Shown here in pieces: positions 33,241-41,491 of a stretch of 64,000 nt of DNA. Position numbers and translations under genes: made by a program. This DNA comes from Bacteroidales bacterium (lineage in GTDB: Bacteria > Bacteroidota > Bacteroidia > Bacteroidales > FEN-979): the NCBI GenBank assembly GCA_023231005.1, contig JALNWG010000013.1, positions 13,959-77,958 of the forward strand, written 5' to 3'. Numbering within the stretch: position 1 is the first letter of the stretch; every line of letters starts with the position of its first letter. The notes under the pieces are model-generated. The model searched no databases. It was not told the origin of the DNA and saw only the letters and a program-made list of their open reading frames with translations.

Positions 33241-34061
33241 TATTTCCAGGCTTTCACAATCAATCCGGAACCTGTTTTGTGATGTTGACGGAGATCCAGC
33301 CAATTACAGAAAAAGGCGATGGGATAGGCAAGAAGATAATAGAAGGGTAACAGAATAAAAAAGAGTTTGGTCACATTAAGCAGTAAAATGGGATATTTCA
33401 TGGATAGTCGCCATCCCAGTTTTCCCGGCATCCCATAAGTATAAAATGCTTCTGTTCTGATAAACCCGGCCCTTTTTAATTTTTCCTGGATTTCTGTGAT
33501 ATTGTAACCGTCACGCACATGCTCATCAATAAAGGAACCTTCTTCTCCATGATCATGAACATCAGAACCTCCTTGATCGGAGGGTGTTGAAATAAGAAGC
33601 ATGCCTTTCTGAGTAAGAGAATCAAAAAAATTTCTGAATACGGCCTCATCGTCTTCGATATGTTCCATGACATCAACCGATAATATTAAATCGAATTTAT
33701 CCGGAGCGGAAAAGGTTGTGAGATCGTCTTTTTGGAAAAGCACATTGAGGCGGTGAATGTGGTTAAAAAAAGCATTGCAGTCATCAACCTGCTCCTCTTT
33801 CACATCTACAGCGCTAACGAACCATAATGGATTCAGTCCGGAGAGGTAATAACTGTATTGACCAAATCCCGAGCCGGCATCAAAAATGTCACAGCGGCGT
33901 TGATCGGAAACAGTCATGGATTTCGTCCATTTTTTGATCTCATGTTTCACGTGCCAGGTACGAAGTAATAACAAATCGAGAAGATGGTAGAAAAGAATCC
34001 GTAATAACGGAGTGGTATTGAAAACCTTTCCCAGCGATTTTTTTATTGGGTCGTACTGCAT
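33240..34061 (-). CDS. Class I SAM-dependent methyltransferase with membrane segment
   Basis: A 273-residue protein with the SAM-binding motif DAGSGFGQYSYYL near 62-74 and the acidic loop LILSVDVMEHIEDDEA near 126-141, as in UbiE/Methyltransf_11-type enzymes. A strongly hydrophobic stretch (about 232-254, NVTKLFFILLPFYYLLAYPI) near the C-terminus could attach it to the inner membrane, pointing to a lipid or glycan substrate. It lies between rbfA (39 bases upstream, with a heptamer repeat block in the gap) and the LolC/E-like gene. The substrate is unknown. Confidence 0.83.
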   Translation of the reverse strand: MQYDPIKKSLGKVFNTTPLLRILFYHLLDLLLLRTWHVKHEIKKWTKSMTVSDQRRCDIFDAGSGFGQYSYYLSGLNPLWFVSAVDVKEEQVDDCNAFFNHIHRLNVLFQKDDLTTFSAPDKFDLILSVDVMEHIEDDEAVFRNFFDSLTQKGMLLISTPSDQGGSDVHDHGEEGSFIDEHVRDGYNITEIQEKLKRAGFIRTEAFYTYGMPGKLGWRLSMKYPILLLNVTKLFFILLPFYYLLAYPIAFFCNWLDLRQHHKTGSGLIVKAWK

Positions 34062-34073
34062 ATTGTATCTAAA

Positions 34074-34101
34074 AATTCCTAATTTCTAAATCCTGATTCC
34101 T
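34074..34101. repeat. Degenerate heptamer repeat block between rbfA and the methyltransferase gene
   Basis: Four consecutive 7-base units on the plus strand (AATTCCT, AATTTCT, AAATCCT, GATTCCT) fill most of the spacer and end in the rbfA stop codon. Confidence 0.6.
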
Positions 34102-34442
34102 TACGCTTCGTGTAGCAAGTTGTCGATATTATCAATATAATCCAGAGAGTCATCCAGAAAAAACTGAAGGTCGGGCATGACCCTTAATTGATTGTGAATT
34201 CGTTGTACTAATAAATACCGCACTTCCCGGCCATGATGTCGGATTTTTTCCAATAAAACATTTTTATCGGGAATACCGAAAAGACTCAAATAGATTTTTG
34301 TGAGAGCCAGATCCTTTGACACCTGGACTTTGGTGACTGTAATAAGGGCTCCATCAAAAAGATTCCGGCTCTCCTGCTGAAAAATAATGCCTATATCCTT
34401 TTGGATCAGGCGTGCAATTTTTTGCTGTCGGGTTGATTCCAT
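34101..34442 (-). CDS. rbfA: Ribosome-binding factor A
   Basis: RbfA is a small KH-fold protein that binds the immature 30S subunit and helps 16S rRNA 5' end maturation and cold adaptation. The 113-residue length and the pattern SxRQQKIARLIQKDIG at the start, ALITVTKVQVSKDLALTKIYLSLFG near 29-53 and the VMPDLQFFLDDSLDY end are typical. It opens the minus-strand operon with a methyltransferase and the LolC/E-like permease. Its -7 box ends only 4 bases before the ATG, so the mRNA may be almost leaderless. Confidence 0.95.
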   Translation of the reverse strand: MESTRQQKIARLIQKDIGIIFQQESRNLFDGALITVTKVQVSKDLALTKIYLSLFGIPDKNVLLEKIRHHGREVRYLLVQRIHNQLRVMPDLQFFLDDSLDYIDNIDNLLHEA

Positions 34443-34446
34443 AATA

Positions 34447-34454
34447 CAAAGGTA
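34447..34454 (-). promoter_or_regulatory. -7 box TACCTTTG for rbfA, next to the start codon
   Basis: The minus strand reads TACCTTTG with only 4 bases between the box and the rbfA ATG (34442). Transcription starting at the usual distance would give a leader of only a few bases. Confidence 0.6.
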
Positions 34455-34474
34455 GCAATTTTCAACTTTATCTA

Positions 34475-34482
34475 TATCTTTG
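34475..34482 (+). promoter_or_regulatory. -7 box TATCTTTG for the MsbA-like gene, next to the start codon
   Basis: TATCTTTG lies 5 bases before the ATG at 34488 and is divergent from the rbfA box. The two start codons are only 45 bases apart. Confidence 0.6.
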
Positions 34483-34487
34483 CAACC

Positions 34488-36308
34488 ATGAAGAGTTTTT
34501 TTAAAATCCTTCGTTTTGCCGGACCGTATTGGGTATATGCCTTATTGAATGTTCTTTTCAATATTTTCTCGGTTCTTTTTTCCCTGGTATCTTTCGCTTT
34601 GTTTATCCCGGTATTGCAAATGTTATTTCACCAGATGGCCATTCCGAAAAGCGCCCCGCCACTTCACATGGAAATCGATGCCATCAAGGATAATTTTTAT
34701 TTTTATTCTGGTCGGATGCTTGAAAAATACGGGAATGAAAAAATGCTGATCTATATCGGGATCATCATCATAATTCTCTATTTTCTAAAAAACTTTTTCC
34801 GTTATCTGGCTATGTATTTTTTAGCTGTAGTCCGGAATGGAGTGGTAAAAGATTTGCGTAACAGTCTCTATAAAAAGATACTGATTCTTCCCTTATCTTA
34901 TTTTAATGAAAAACGTAAAGGCGATATCATCGCCCGTATGACCAATGATGTGCAGGAGGTTGAGTGGTCGATCATGAGTTCTCTGGAAATGGCCTTTCGG
35001 GATCCCATTACCATGCTTACTTATTTGATTACTTTGTTTGTGATCAGTCCTTCGTTGACGCTTTTTGTTTTAATATTGCTTCCGATCAGTGGTTTAATCA
35101 TCGGAAGGATTGGAAAAAGTTTGAAACGTACCTCCGACAAAGGGCAGAAAAAAATGGGGTATATTCTCTCCATGATTGAAGAAACAATAAGCGGATTAAG
35201 GATCATCAAAGCCTTCAATGCCATTAATTTTGCAAATAATCGTTTCCAGAAAACGAACGATGATTACAACCGTTTGATGATTCGTTTGTATCGCAAACGC
35301 GACCTGGCTTCGCCCCTGAGTGAGTTTCTAAGCGCTTGTGTCGTCACCCTGGTATTGTGGTATGGAGGGAAACTGGTGTTTACCCCCGGCAATTACCTTG
35401 ATGCTGCTGCTTTCATCGTATATCTTGGTATTTTTTCACAGCTTATACCTCCGGCAAAATCCATCACTCAGGCTTTTTACAACATCCAGAAAGGGGCCGC
35501 TTCGATCGACCGGATCGAAACGATATTGGCTGAACCAGAAGTGATAGAAGAAAAGCCGGATGCCATCCGGAAAAATGATTTTCTTCATGAAATTGAATAC
35601 CGGGATACCGGTTTTTCATATTCCAAAGAGCCAGTGCTTAAAAATGTATCGATGACTGTTCCAAAAGGCAAGATGATTGCTTTGGTAGGTCCATCGGGCG
35701 GAGGAAAATCTACCATGGTCGATTTATTGCCCAGGTTTTATGACTGCAAGACCGGAAAGATTCTCATTGATGGCATTGATATCCGCGATTTGGTAATTCG
35801 TGACTTACGCGGATTGATGGGCATCGTTTCCCAGGAAACCATCCTTTTTAACGATTCCGTTTTTAACAACATTGCTTTTGGGATGGGAAACGTTAGTTAT
35901 GAAGAAGTTGTAAATGCCGCTAAGGTAGCCAATGCCCATGAATTTATCGAAAGGATGCCCCTGGAATATGAGACCAATATTGGTGATCGTGGAACAAAGC
36001 TCTCCGGTGGTCAACGACAACGCCTTAGCATTGCACGGGCCGTGTTAAAAAATCCGCCCATCCTGATTTTAGATGAAGCAACTTCTGCACTTGATACGGA
36101 ATCGGAAAGATTAGTGCAACAGGCGCTTGAAAACCTGATGATGAACCGTACATCCATTGTGATTGCCCACCGCCTTTCAACCATCCAGTATGCTGATGAA
36201 ATCATCGTCATACAACAAGGAGAAATTGTAGAACGCGGAACTCATTTCAATTTGCTGGAACAAAACGGAGTTTACCGAAAACTCTATGACCTGCAATCCT
36301 TTGTTTAA
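34488..36308 (+). CDS. MsbA-like ABC exporter (permease fused to ATPase)
   Basis: A 606-residue half-transporter with about six N-terminal helices (about 10-320) and a C-terminal nucleotide-binding domain with Walker A GPSGGGKST near 403-411, signature LSGGQRQRL near 505-513, Walker B ILILDEATSALD near 524-536 and the H-loop IVIAHRLS near 560. It matches the lipid A flippase/multidrug export group, with MsbA as the closest general model; such proteins work as homodimers in the inner membrane. The neighbouring gene group (rbfA, LolC/E) does not fix the substrate. A drug exporter is the alternative. Confidence 0.9.
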   Translation: MKSFFKILRFAGPYWVYALLNVLFNIFSVLFSLVSFALFIPVLQMLFHQMAIPKSAPPLHMEIDAIKDNFYFYSGRMLEKYGNEKMLIYIGIIIIILYFLKNFFRYLAMYFLAVVRNGVVKDLRNSLYKKILILPLSYFNEKRKGDIIARMTNDVQEVEWSIMSSLEMAFRDPITMLTYLITLFVISPSLTLFVLILLPISGLIIGRIGKSLKRTSDKGQKKMGYILSMIEETISGLRIIKAFNAINFANNRFQKTNDDYNRLMIRLYRKRDLASPLSEFLSACVVTLVLWYGGKLVFTPGNYLDAAAFIVYLGIFSQLIPPAKSITQAFYNIQKGAASIDRIETILAEPEVIEEKPDAIRKNDFLHEIEYRDTGFSYSKEPVLKNVSMTVPKGKMIALVGPSGGGKSTMVDLLPRFYDCKTGKILIDGIDIRDLVIRDLRGLMGIVSQETILFNDSVFNNIAFGMGNVSYEEVVNAAKVANAHEFIERMPLEYETNIGDRGTKLSGGQRQRLSIARAVLKNPPILILDEATSALDTESERLVQQALENLMMNRTSIVIAHRLSTIQYADEIIVIQQGEIVERGTHFNLLEQNGVYRKLYDLQSFV

Positions 36309-36319
36309 TCTCCAATTTG

Positions 36320-37174
36320 TTATACCCTTGCCATTTCGACGAGCACCAGTTCCATTTTTTTCTTCATCAGTTTTACCCTGCAGTCGAAGTTGTTGACAAT
36401 TAATGCGAAGATCAATTTTCGTCCAGTAACGGAATCTACGAATCCGGCGAAACTTTTTACTTGGGAAATAGTTCCGGTTTTAGCCCGGATCCGGCCCTGA
36501 GCCTCAGTTCCCTTCATGGCTTTGTGTAAGGTGCCGGTCATTCCTGCCAACGGGAGTGATTCATAAAACGCTTTGAAATACGGAGAGATACGCATCACAT
36601 AAAGCGCGTCTACCAATTGTTTTGGAGAAATCGAATTGTTTCGTGACAGCCCGTTCCCGTCGTAAAAATAGATCCCATTTGTATCAACCCCTTTATCTGA
36701 CCAATACTGTGTGATGGCTTTAACGCCAGCGGCAGTCGTAGCATCATGGTACACCTTCCCGCCGATTTTTCGAAGCAATTTGGAGGAACGCCAGTTAATA
36801 CTCATCTGGTTGGTGATGGTAACTTCCGGGATGATCTCCTTTCCGAAAATATCCAATGCAGCGCCAGTAACAAAAATTTTGAGGGTGGAGGCCGGAATCA
36901 TCGATTGTTTGGCATGATAATCAGCAACGACCTTAGGATCTTTTGTAGTGACATCAATAATCAGGTAACCGATGGAGGCATTGGCCATTAATGGATCGTT
37001 CCGGAGTGTTTTAAGCGCCTGCTCAAGGGGGAGATAATTGGTTTTTTTTACATTTTTTGACTGAACCGAGAGCTTTTTTTTGGGGGCAGATCCCGATGGA
37101 TCCTGTTTACAAGAGTAAGGAATGGGGAACAGGAACAAGAACAGAAAAATCAGACGTTTCCAATGCATGGGCAA
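36320..37174 (-). CDS. Compact PBP4/DacB-like D-Ala-D-Ala peptidase lipoprotein
   Basis: The 284-residue protein holds all three active-site motifs of the S13 family in order: S96-T-L-K99, S177-R-N179 and K232-T-G234. S13 enzymes trim or open peptidoglycan cross-links in the periplasm. The N-terminus looks like a lipoprotein signal ending at Cys22 (PYSC), with a Lys/Ser linker after it. Only about 78 residues separate the SxxK and SxN motifs, where normal S13 proteins (about 430-490 residues) insert two extra domains there. The protein therefore looks trimmed to the core transpeptidase fold, without frameshift or stop. It may be active or a reduced form. It converges with the ABC exporter gene. 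Confidence 0.82.
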   Translation of the reverse strand: MPMHWKRLIFLFLFLFPIPYSCKQDPSGSAPKKKLSVQSKNVKKTNYLPLEQALKTLRNDPLMANASIGYLIIDVTTKDPKVVADYHAKQSMIPASTLKIFVTGAALDIFGKEIIPEVTITNQMSINWRSSKLLRKIGGKVYHDATTAAGVKAITQYWSDKGVDTNGIYFYDGNGLSRNNSISPKQLVDALYVMRISPYFKAFYESLPLAGMTGTLHKAMKGTEAQGRIRAKTGTISQVKSFAGFVDSVTGRKLIFALIVNNFDCRVKLMKKKMELVLVEMARV

Positions 37175-37203
37175 AGACCGTAAAATTTTTCCAAAGATCG
37201 GAA

Positions 37204-37237
37204 AAATATGCCAGAGGAATTTTTTTTTGGCATATTT
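37204..37237. repeat. 10-base inverted repeat in divergent promoter region
   Basis: AAATATGCCA (37204-37213) and TGGCATATTT (37228-37237) are perfect inverted repeats separated by 14 bases, mostly T. They lie 30 bases before the PBP4-like gene and 122 before the papain-like gene, so an operator is more likely than a terminator. Confidence 0.5.
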
Positions 37238-37319
37238 AACATATACAATTGCTAAACATACTTAAATCAATGGATAACCAATAGTTTAAGAGAGTAAAAA
37301 TTTCCCCCGTAATTATTTG

Positions 37320-37327
37320 TAACTTTG
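37320..37327 (+). promoter_or_regulatory. -7 box TAACTTTG for the papain-like gene
   Basis: Exact TAnnTTTG match 31 bases before the ATG at 37359. Confidence 0.6.
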
Positions 37328-37358
37328 TTAGTTCAGAATCAAATATAGAAGATACACG

Positions 37359-40300
37359 ATGAGCCATTGCAAATTCTTCTCATTTTTACTTCCGTTTCTC
37401 ATTTTTATTTCATCCCGGGGAATGTGCCAGCAGGCGCAAAAGCAGGCAGCAGATATAATTTATCCATTCTCAGTTCGGATGCAGGACTCTCTGAAAGCAG
37501 TGTCGTTACCGCTTCTTCAGCTTCCTGCCCGATATTCCGACCGAACCTTGCCCCAGGTGATTGATAATTCGAAAAATGATTATTGGCCGGGAATCTTAGA
37601 CCAGGGCGGGTTTTACAGTTGTGAACAATATGCGGGGGTAGCTTATACCTTTGGATATGAGATCAACCGCTTGCGAAACATACCTGGGTGGTTCTGGGAG
37701 AATCGCTATCCGGCACATTACACCTGGACTTTTATGAACCAGGGAGGACAGCAGGTCGGAGTAAATTTTCTCCAGAGTTTTGATCTGATAAAAGACCAGG
37801 GACATGTAACCAACAACGATTTCGGATCAGATACAACAGGTGGTTGTTTGGGTTGGACTTCCGGTTACGATAAATATTACCACGGGATGCACAACCGGTT
37901 GAAGCAGGTATATGCCATAGAGATCAATAATGAAGCCGGGATCAACACCTTGCGGAATTATCTTTTCGATCACCTCGATGGATCTGCAACTGGTGGAATC
38001 GCTTGTTTTACTACCGATAGTCAGAGCTTATCTTATATGGCTGAACTGCCTCCCGGAACTCCTGAGGCTGGGAAGAAAGTGGTACTTTCATGGGAAACCG
38101 ATCCGGTTCACGGGTTGGCTATTGTGGGTTACAACGATTCAATTCGTTATGATATCAATAAGGATGGAATGTTCACCAACAATTTGGACATCAATGGTGA
38201 CGGAGTAGTTGATGTAAAAGATTGGGAAATCGGCGCTTTTAAATTTGCCAACTCCTATGGTACCTGGTGGGCAGATACAGGTTTTGCCTATGTTTTATAC
38301 AGCGCCATGGGCAGTAATTTCGAATCAGGAGGAGTATGGAACAACAGGGTTTATGTGGTTGAGGCTGATTCTGCCTATCATCCTTTGCTGACCCTGAAAG
38401 TAAGCATGGCGCACAATAAGCGGCAATGTGTCAGGATCCTGGCCGGAGTGTGCCAGGATACATTAACCCAAGTCCCGGAGCATGTGATTTCTTTTCCCAA
38501 TTTTAATTTCCAGGGAGGAAACCACGTGATGCAGGGAAATGATTTGGATTCCACGCAAAAATTCATTGAATTCGGACTTGACATAACCCCATTGCTGAAT
38601 TATATCGATGCCGGCAAGCCAGCCCGCCTTTTTTTCGGAGTCGAAGAACGGGATCCGACATTTATTGGGGAAGGTAAGTTGAAAAACATCACTTTTATCA
38701 GTTATATCGAAGGGACGCAGGAATTTCCTGTTACAGAAAAAGAGGTACCGATCCTTGATAACAACACTACTTTTGTTTCAACGGTTGCAACTTTCAATAT
38801 TCCGAAAGTAACCATTACCACCCAGGAACTTCCCGATTTTACACAAGGAGCGCCCTATCAGGTACAGCTCCAGGCTTCCGGTGGGACAGAACCCTATCGC
38901 TGGGTATTGCAGGAAAAATATTCGAAACAATCTTTTGTTGCATCCCCGATCGACAGTTCCGGAACCGCACTAACGCAGATTAGCATAAATCGCCCCTACA
39001 CTGCCAAAGCGCTTCCTTTTCCGTTTCCATTTTATGGAAAAATGAGGGATAGCATCTATGTCAATTTTTATGGATTCGTTTCATTTGATCCCCAGGTACT
39101 CCCAGCTCCTTATGTGACCGATGAAATCTCAATGCTGAAAATGTCCCCAGTCATTGCTCCGGCTTTTTCTCAGCTTTATTCTTATCCATCGACGAACAAT
39201 AATGGGGTTTATTATCAGGAAGACACTTCCAAAGTGATCATCCGCTGGAAGACTTCAAATAATTTTTCCCTCATCCTGTATTCGGATGGCGCATTTGAGT
39301 TTCGCTACGGACCGGCGAATCCTTCTGGATTAAGCTATCCGGCATATTATGGTATTTCCAAAGGGGATGGGAGTAATTATGATCTCCAAACTAATTGGAA
39401 TTTTCCATCCTTTATCGGGAAAGCCATTCGTTATTTACCTTCCGGAAACTTAGCTGTAATGACCCTCACCCCGGAGGGTATGCTTGCCGTTACACAAGCC
39501 GACACCGCGCAGATCGTTCCGGTCACAGTGATGGTTACGGACGCAGAAAAAATTTCCGATTCGCGTGAATTCGAGCTTTCCAGCGGATTAAGCCTGAAGT
39601 ATCAGGTTGTTTCCGGCCAAGACGGTAAGTTGAAATACGGGGAAGAGGCCTCTTTACAATTAACCATCAAAAATACTGGTCAGCAAACGCTTCAGAACCT
39701 GGCATTGACGTTGAAAAGTGAAGATACCACCTGTGTCGTATCCAACAACACATATTCATTGACCCCGTTGAACCCTGGCGAAACGGCGGTGTTGAATCAG
39801 GTTTTCCGGTTTTCACTCATTCACCCTCTTTTGGATGGATATCCGGTCAGATTTTTGATTGTTGCCCGTGAAGGGAACCGGATATGGCAGGAAACCGTCA
39901 ACGTGCAGGTTGCAGCTCCCAAAATTCAAATTCTGGAACCACAATTGCCCGATGGCAATAACAATATCCTGGCCCCGGGAGAAGTAGCCAATTTGTTTGT
40001 ACCGATTGAAAATTCAGGAAGTTTAACACTACAGCCGGTTGAAATCAGACTGGAGTCGTTGGATACCTTGATCCAGGTACTCTCTGAACCAGTTCAGACC
40101 CTGAATCATCTGGATCCCTTTTCAAAATCAGAACTGCTGTTTTTAATTAAAAGATCCCGGTATTATCCTTTAGGAAAACCCGCTCCGATGCGGGTGGAAA
40201 TTACACTTGACGGAGAAATCATTCAAACCCTCAATTTTTCTCTGCTTCCACCTAAGAACCAGGTAGCTTTGATCAGACGGACGAATATTGGAACCACCTT

Positions 40301-41402
40301 CCAGGCCATGCAAACAGCGATGGATAGTTTGCACATAGGTTATGATACGATCGGCCATCTTAATTTTGACGTAACCAGCTATCAAGGTGTTTTTCTTATT
40401 CAGGGTTTTGATTCGCATGGACTAATCCTGCTGACAAATGCAGAAGCGATGACACTTGCGAATTATCTGAAACAACATGGAAATCTGTATATGGAAGGTT
40501 ACTATACCTGGTATATTTTAAAAACCCCATACCTTCATCCCTATTTCCTATATGAATCCCATATATGTCCGAATTATTATTTTCCCAGAGTTAACGGCAT
40601 CCAATCCACATTTTCCGATTCCATGACCTTTGCTTTTTCAGGAAATCCTGATTTTGCTTATTTTTCGTTTGATCCATTGTATCCGGCATATACAACTTTT
40701 GTGAATACCGATGATCCGCCCAAACCCCTTGAAATCGTATATGATGGCGATGATTATAAAACCATCGGTTCCCTGCTGGAATTTGGTTCTCTTGCCGACT
40801 CCATTCAGGCCCCCTCTACCCGACAAACTTTAATGAAACGATATCTTGACTTTTTCGGGATTGATTTTTCTGGTTTACACCCCCTGTTCCATTCTGCTCA
40901 GCCCTTGATTTTTCAGGGAGAGGAAGTCACTTTTACCGACGATTCGTACGATCATGTCCAATCCTGGCAATGGGAATTTCCGGGCGGAACACCCGCCATT
41001 AGTACGTTGCAAAATCCCGTGGTCAGATATAATACCACCGGAAAATATGACGTTTCCCTGACTGTCTCAGATGGAAAAAATACCCGGATTCTAACCCGTG
41101 GAAAATACATCCAGGTTAAACTTGGTACGGGAATAGAACCTGTTTCAACGCAACTGCCATTTTTAATCTATCCCAATCCGGCTCATGATTTCCTGACTTT
41201 TGAGTGGAAGGAATCCTGCCGTTTGCCGGTTCAATTGTCGCTCATCGATTACCAGGGAAAGACCGTCCTGAAAAAAGTAGTCAAAGGTGAAAATTTATCG
41301 GTTCCGGCAAGAATCAACCTTTCTGGTTTATCGCAGGGAGTCTATGTTTTAAGAGTTCAAACTCCGGCTTCCCGATTCGTCACTAAGGTTATTGTGAATT
41401 GA
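37359..41402 (+). CDS. Large secreted papain-like (C1A-type) peptidase with PKD and T9SS domains
   Basis: The 1347-residue protein has a signal peptide (to about residue 23). Residues 75-320 show a papain-like domain: Gln82 six residues before Cys88 (LDQGGFYSC), His251 (DPVHGLAIVGYND) and Asn298 (FKFANSYGTWW), the correct order and spacing of Q-C-H-N. Between His and Asn are two DxNxDG loops (265-270 and 277-282), the second continued by VVDVKD, like Ca2+-binding EF-hand or dockerin loops. The middle (about 480-980) contains beta-rich Ig-like and NEW3-like domains, followed by an unrecognised region. A PKD domain (about 1170-1250, FPGGTPAISTLQNPV) and a T9SS sorting domain (YPNPAHDF, GVYVLRV, ending TKVIVN) close the protein. 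It should be surface-located or secreted. The peptidase call rests on motifs. Confidence 0.78.
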   Translation: MSHCKFFSFLLPFLIFISSRGMCQQAQKQAADIIYPFSVRMQDSLKAVSLPLLQLPARYSDRTLPQVIDNSKNDYWPGILDQGGFYSCEQYAGVAYTFGYEINRLRNIPGWFWENRYPAHYTWTFMNQGGQQVGVNFLQSFDLIKDQGHVTNNDFGSDTTGGCLGWTSGYDKYYHGMHNRLKQVYAIEINNEAGINTLRNYLFDHLDGSATGGIACFTTDSQSLSYMAELPPGTPEAGKKVVLSWETDPVHGLAIVGYNDSIRYDINKDGMFTNNLDINGDGVVDVKDWEIGAFKFANSYGTWWADTGFAYVLYSAMGSNFESGGVWNNRVYVVEADSAYHPLLTLKVSMAHNKRQCVRILAGVCQDTLTQVPEHVISFPNFNFQGGNHVMQGNDLDSTQKFIEFGLDITPLLNYIDAGKPARLFFGVEERDPTFIGEGKLKNITFISYIEGTQEFPVTEKEVPILDNNTTFVSTVATFNIPKVTITTQELPDFTQGAPYQVQLQASGGTEPYRWVLQEKYSKQSFVASPIDSSGTALTQISINRPYTAKALPFPFPFYGKMRDSIYVNFYGFVSFDPQVLPAPYVTDEISMLKMSPVIAPAFSQLYSYPSTNNNGVYYQEDTSKVIIRWKTSNNFSLILYSDGAFEFRYGPANPSGLSYPAYYGISKGDGSNYDLQTNWNFPSFIGKAIRYLPSGNLAVMTLTPEGMLAVTQADTAQIVPVTVMVTDAEKISDSREFELSSGLSLKYQVVSGQDGKLKYGEEASLQLTIKNTGQQTLQNLALTLKSEDTTCVVSNNTYSLTPLNPGETAVLNQVFRFSLIHPLLDGYPVRFLIVAREGNRIWQETVNVQVAAPKIQILEPQLPDGNNNILAPGEVANLFVPIENSGSLTLQPVEIRLESLDTLIQVLSEPVQTLNHLDPFSKSELLFLIKRSRYYPLGKPAPMRVEITLDGEIIQTLNFSLLPPKNQVALIRRTNIGTTFQAMQTAMDSLHIGYDTIGHLNFDVTSYQGVFLIQGFDSHGLILLTNAEAMTLANYLKQHGNLYMEGYYTWYILKTPYLHPYFLYESHICPNYYFPRVNGIQSTFSDSMTFAFSGNPDFAYFSFDPLYPAYTTFVNTDDPPKPLEIVYDGDDYKTIGSLLEFGSLADSIQAPSTRQTLMKRYLDFFGIDFSGLHPLFHSAQPLIFQGEEVTFTDDSYDHVQSWQWEFPGGTPAISTLQNPVVRYNTTGKYDVSLTVSDGKNTRILTRGKYIQVKLGTGIEPVSTQLPFLIYPNPAHDFLTFEWKESCRLPVQLSLIDYQGKTVLKKVVKGENLSVPARINLSGLSQGVYVLRVQTPASRFVTKVIVN

Positions 41403-41459
41403 GCATGATTGGTTTATAATATGCAGGATAACGACATCCATATTCAAATCAACATTCAT

Positions 41460-41467
41460 TACCTTTG
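41460..41467 (+). promoter_or_regulatory. -7 box TACCTTTG for the second M20 gene
   Basis: Exact TAnnTTTG match 24 bases before the preferred ATG at 41492. A TTG that could start the frame at 41465 lies inside this box, which argues for the ATG. Confidence 0.6.
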
Positions 41468-41491
41468 ACATTTAATTTAGCATTTAGAAAG

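Noticed and set aside
36320..37174. PBP4-like gene as a frameshifted or truncated pseudogene
   Set aside because: The frame is open throughout, all three active-site motifs are intact and in order, and the N-terminus has a plausible export signal.
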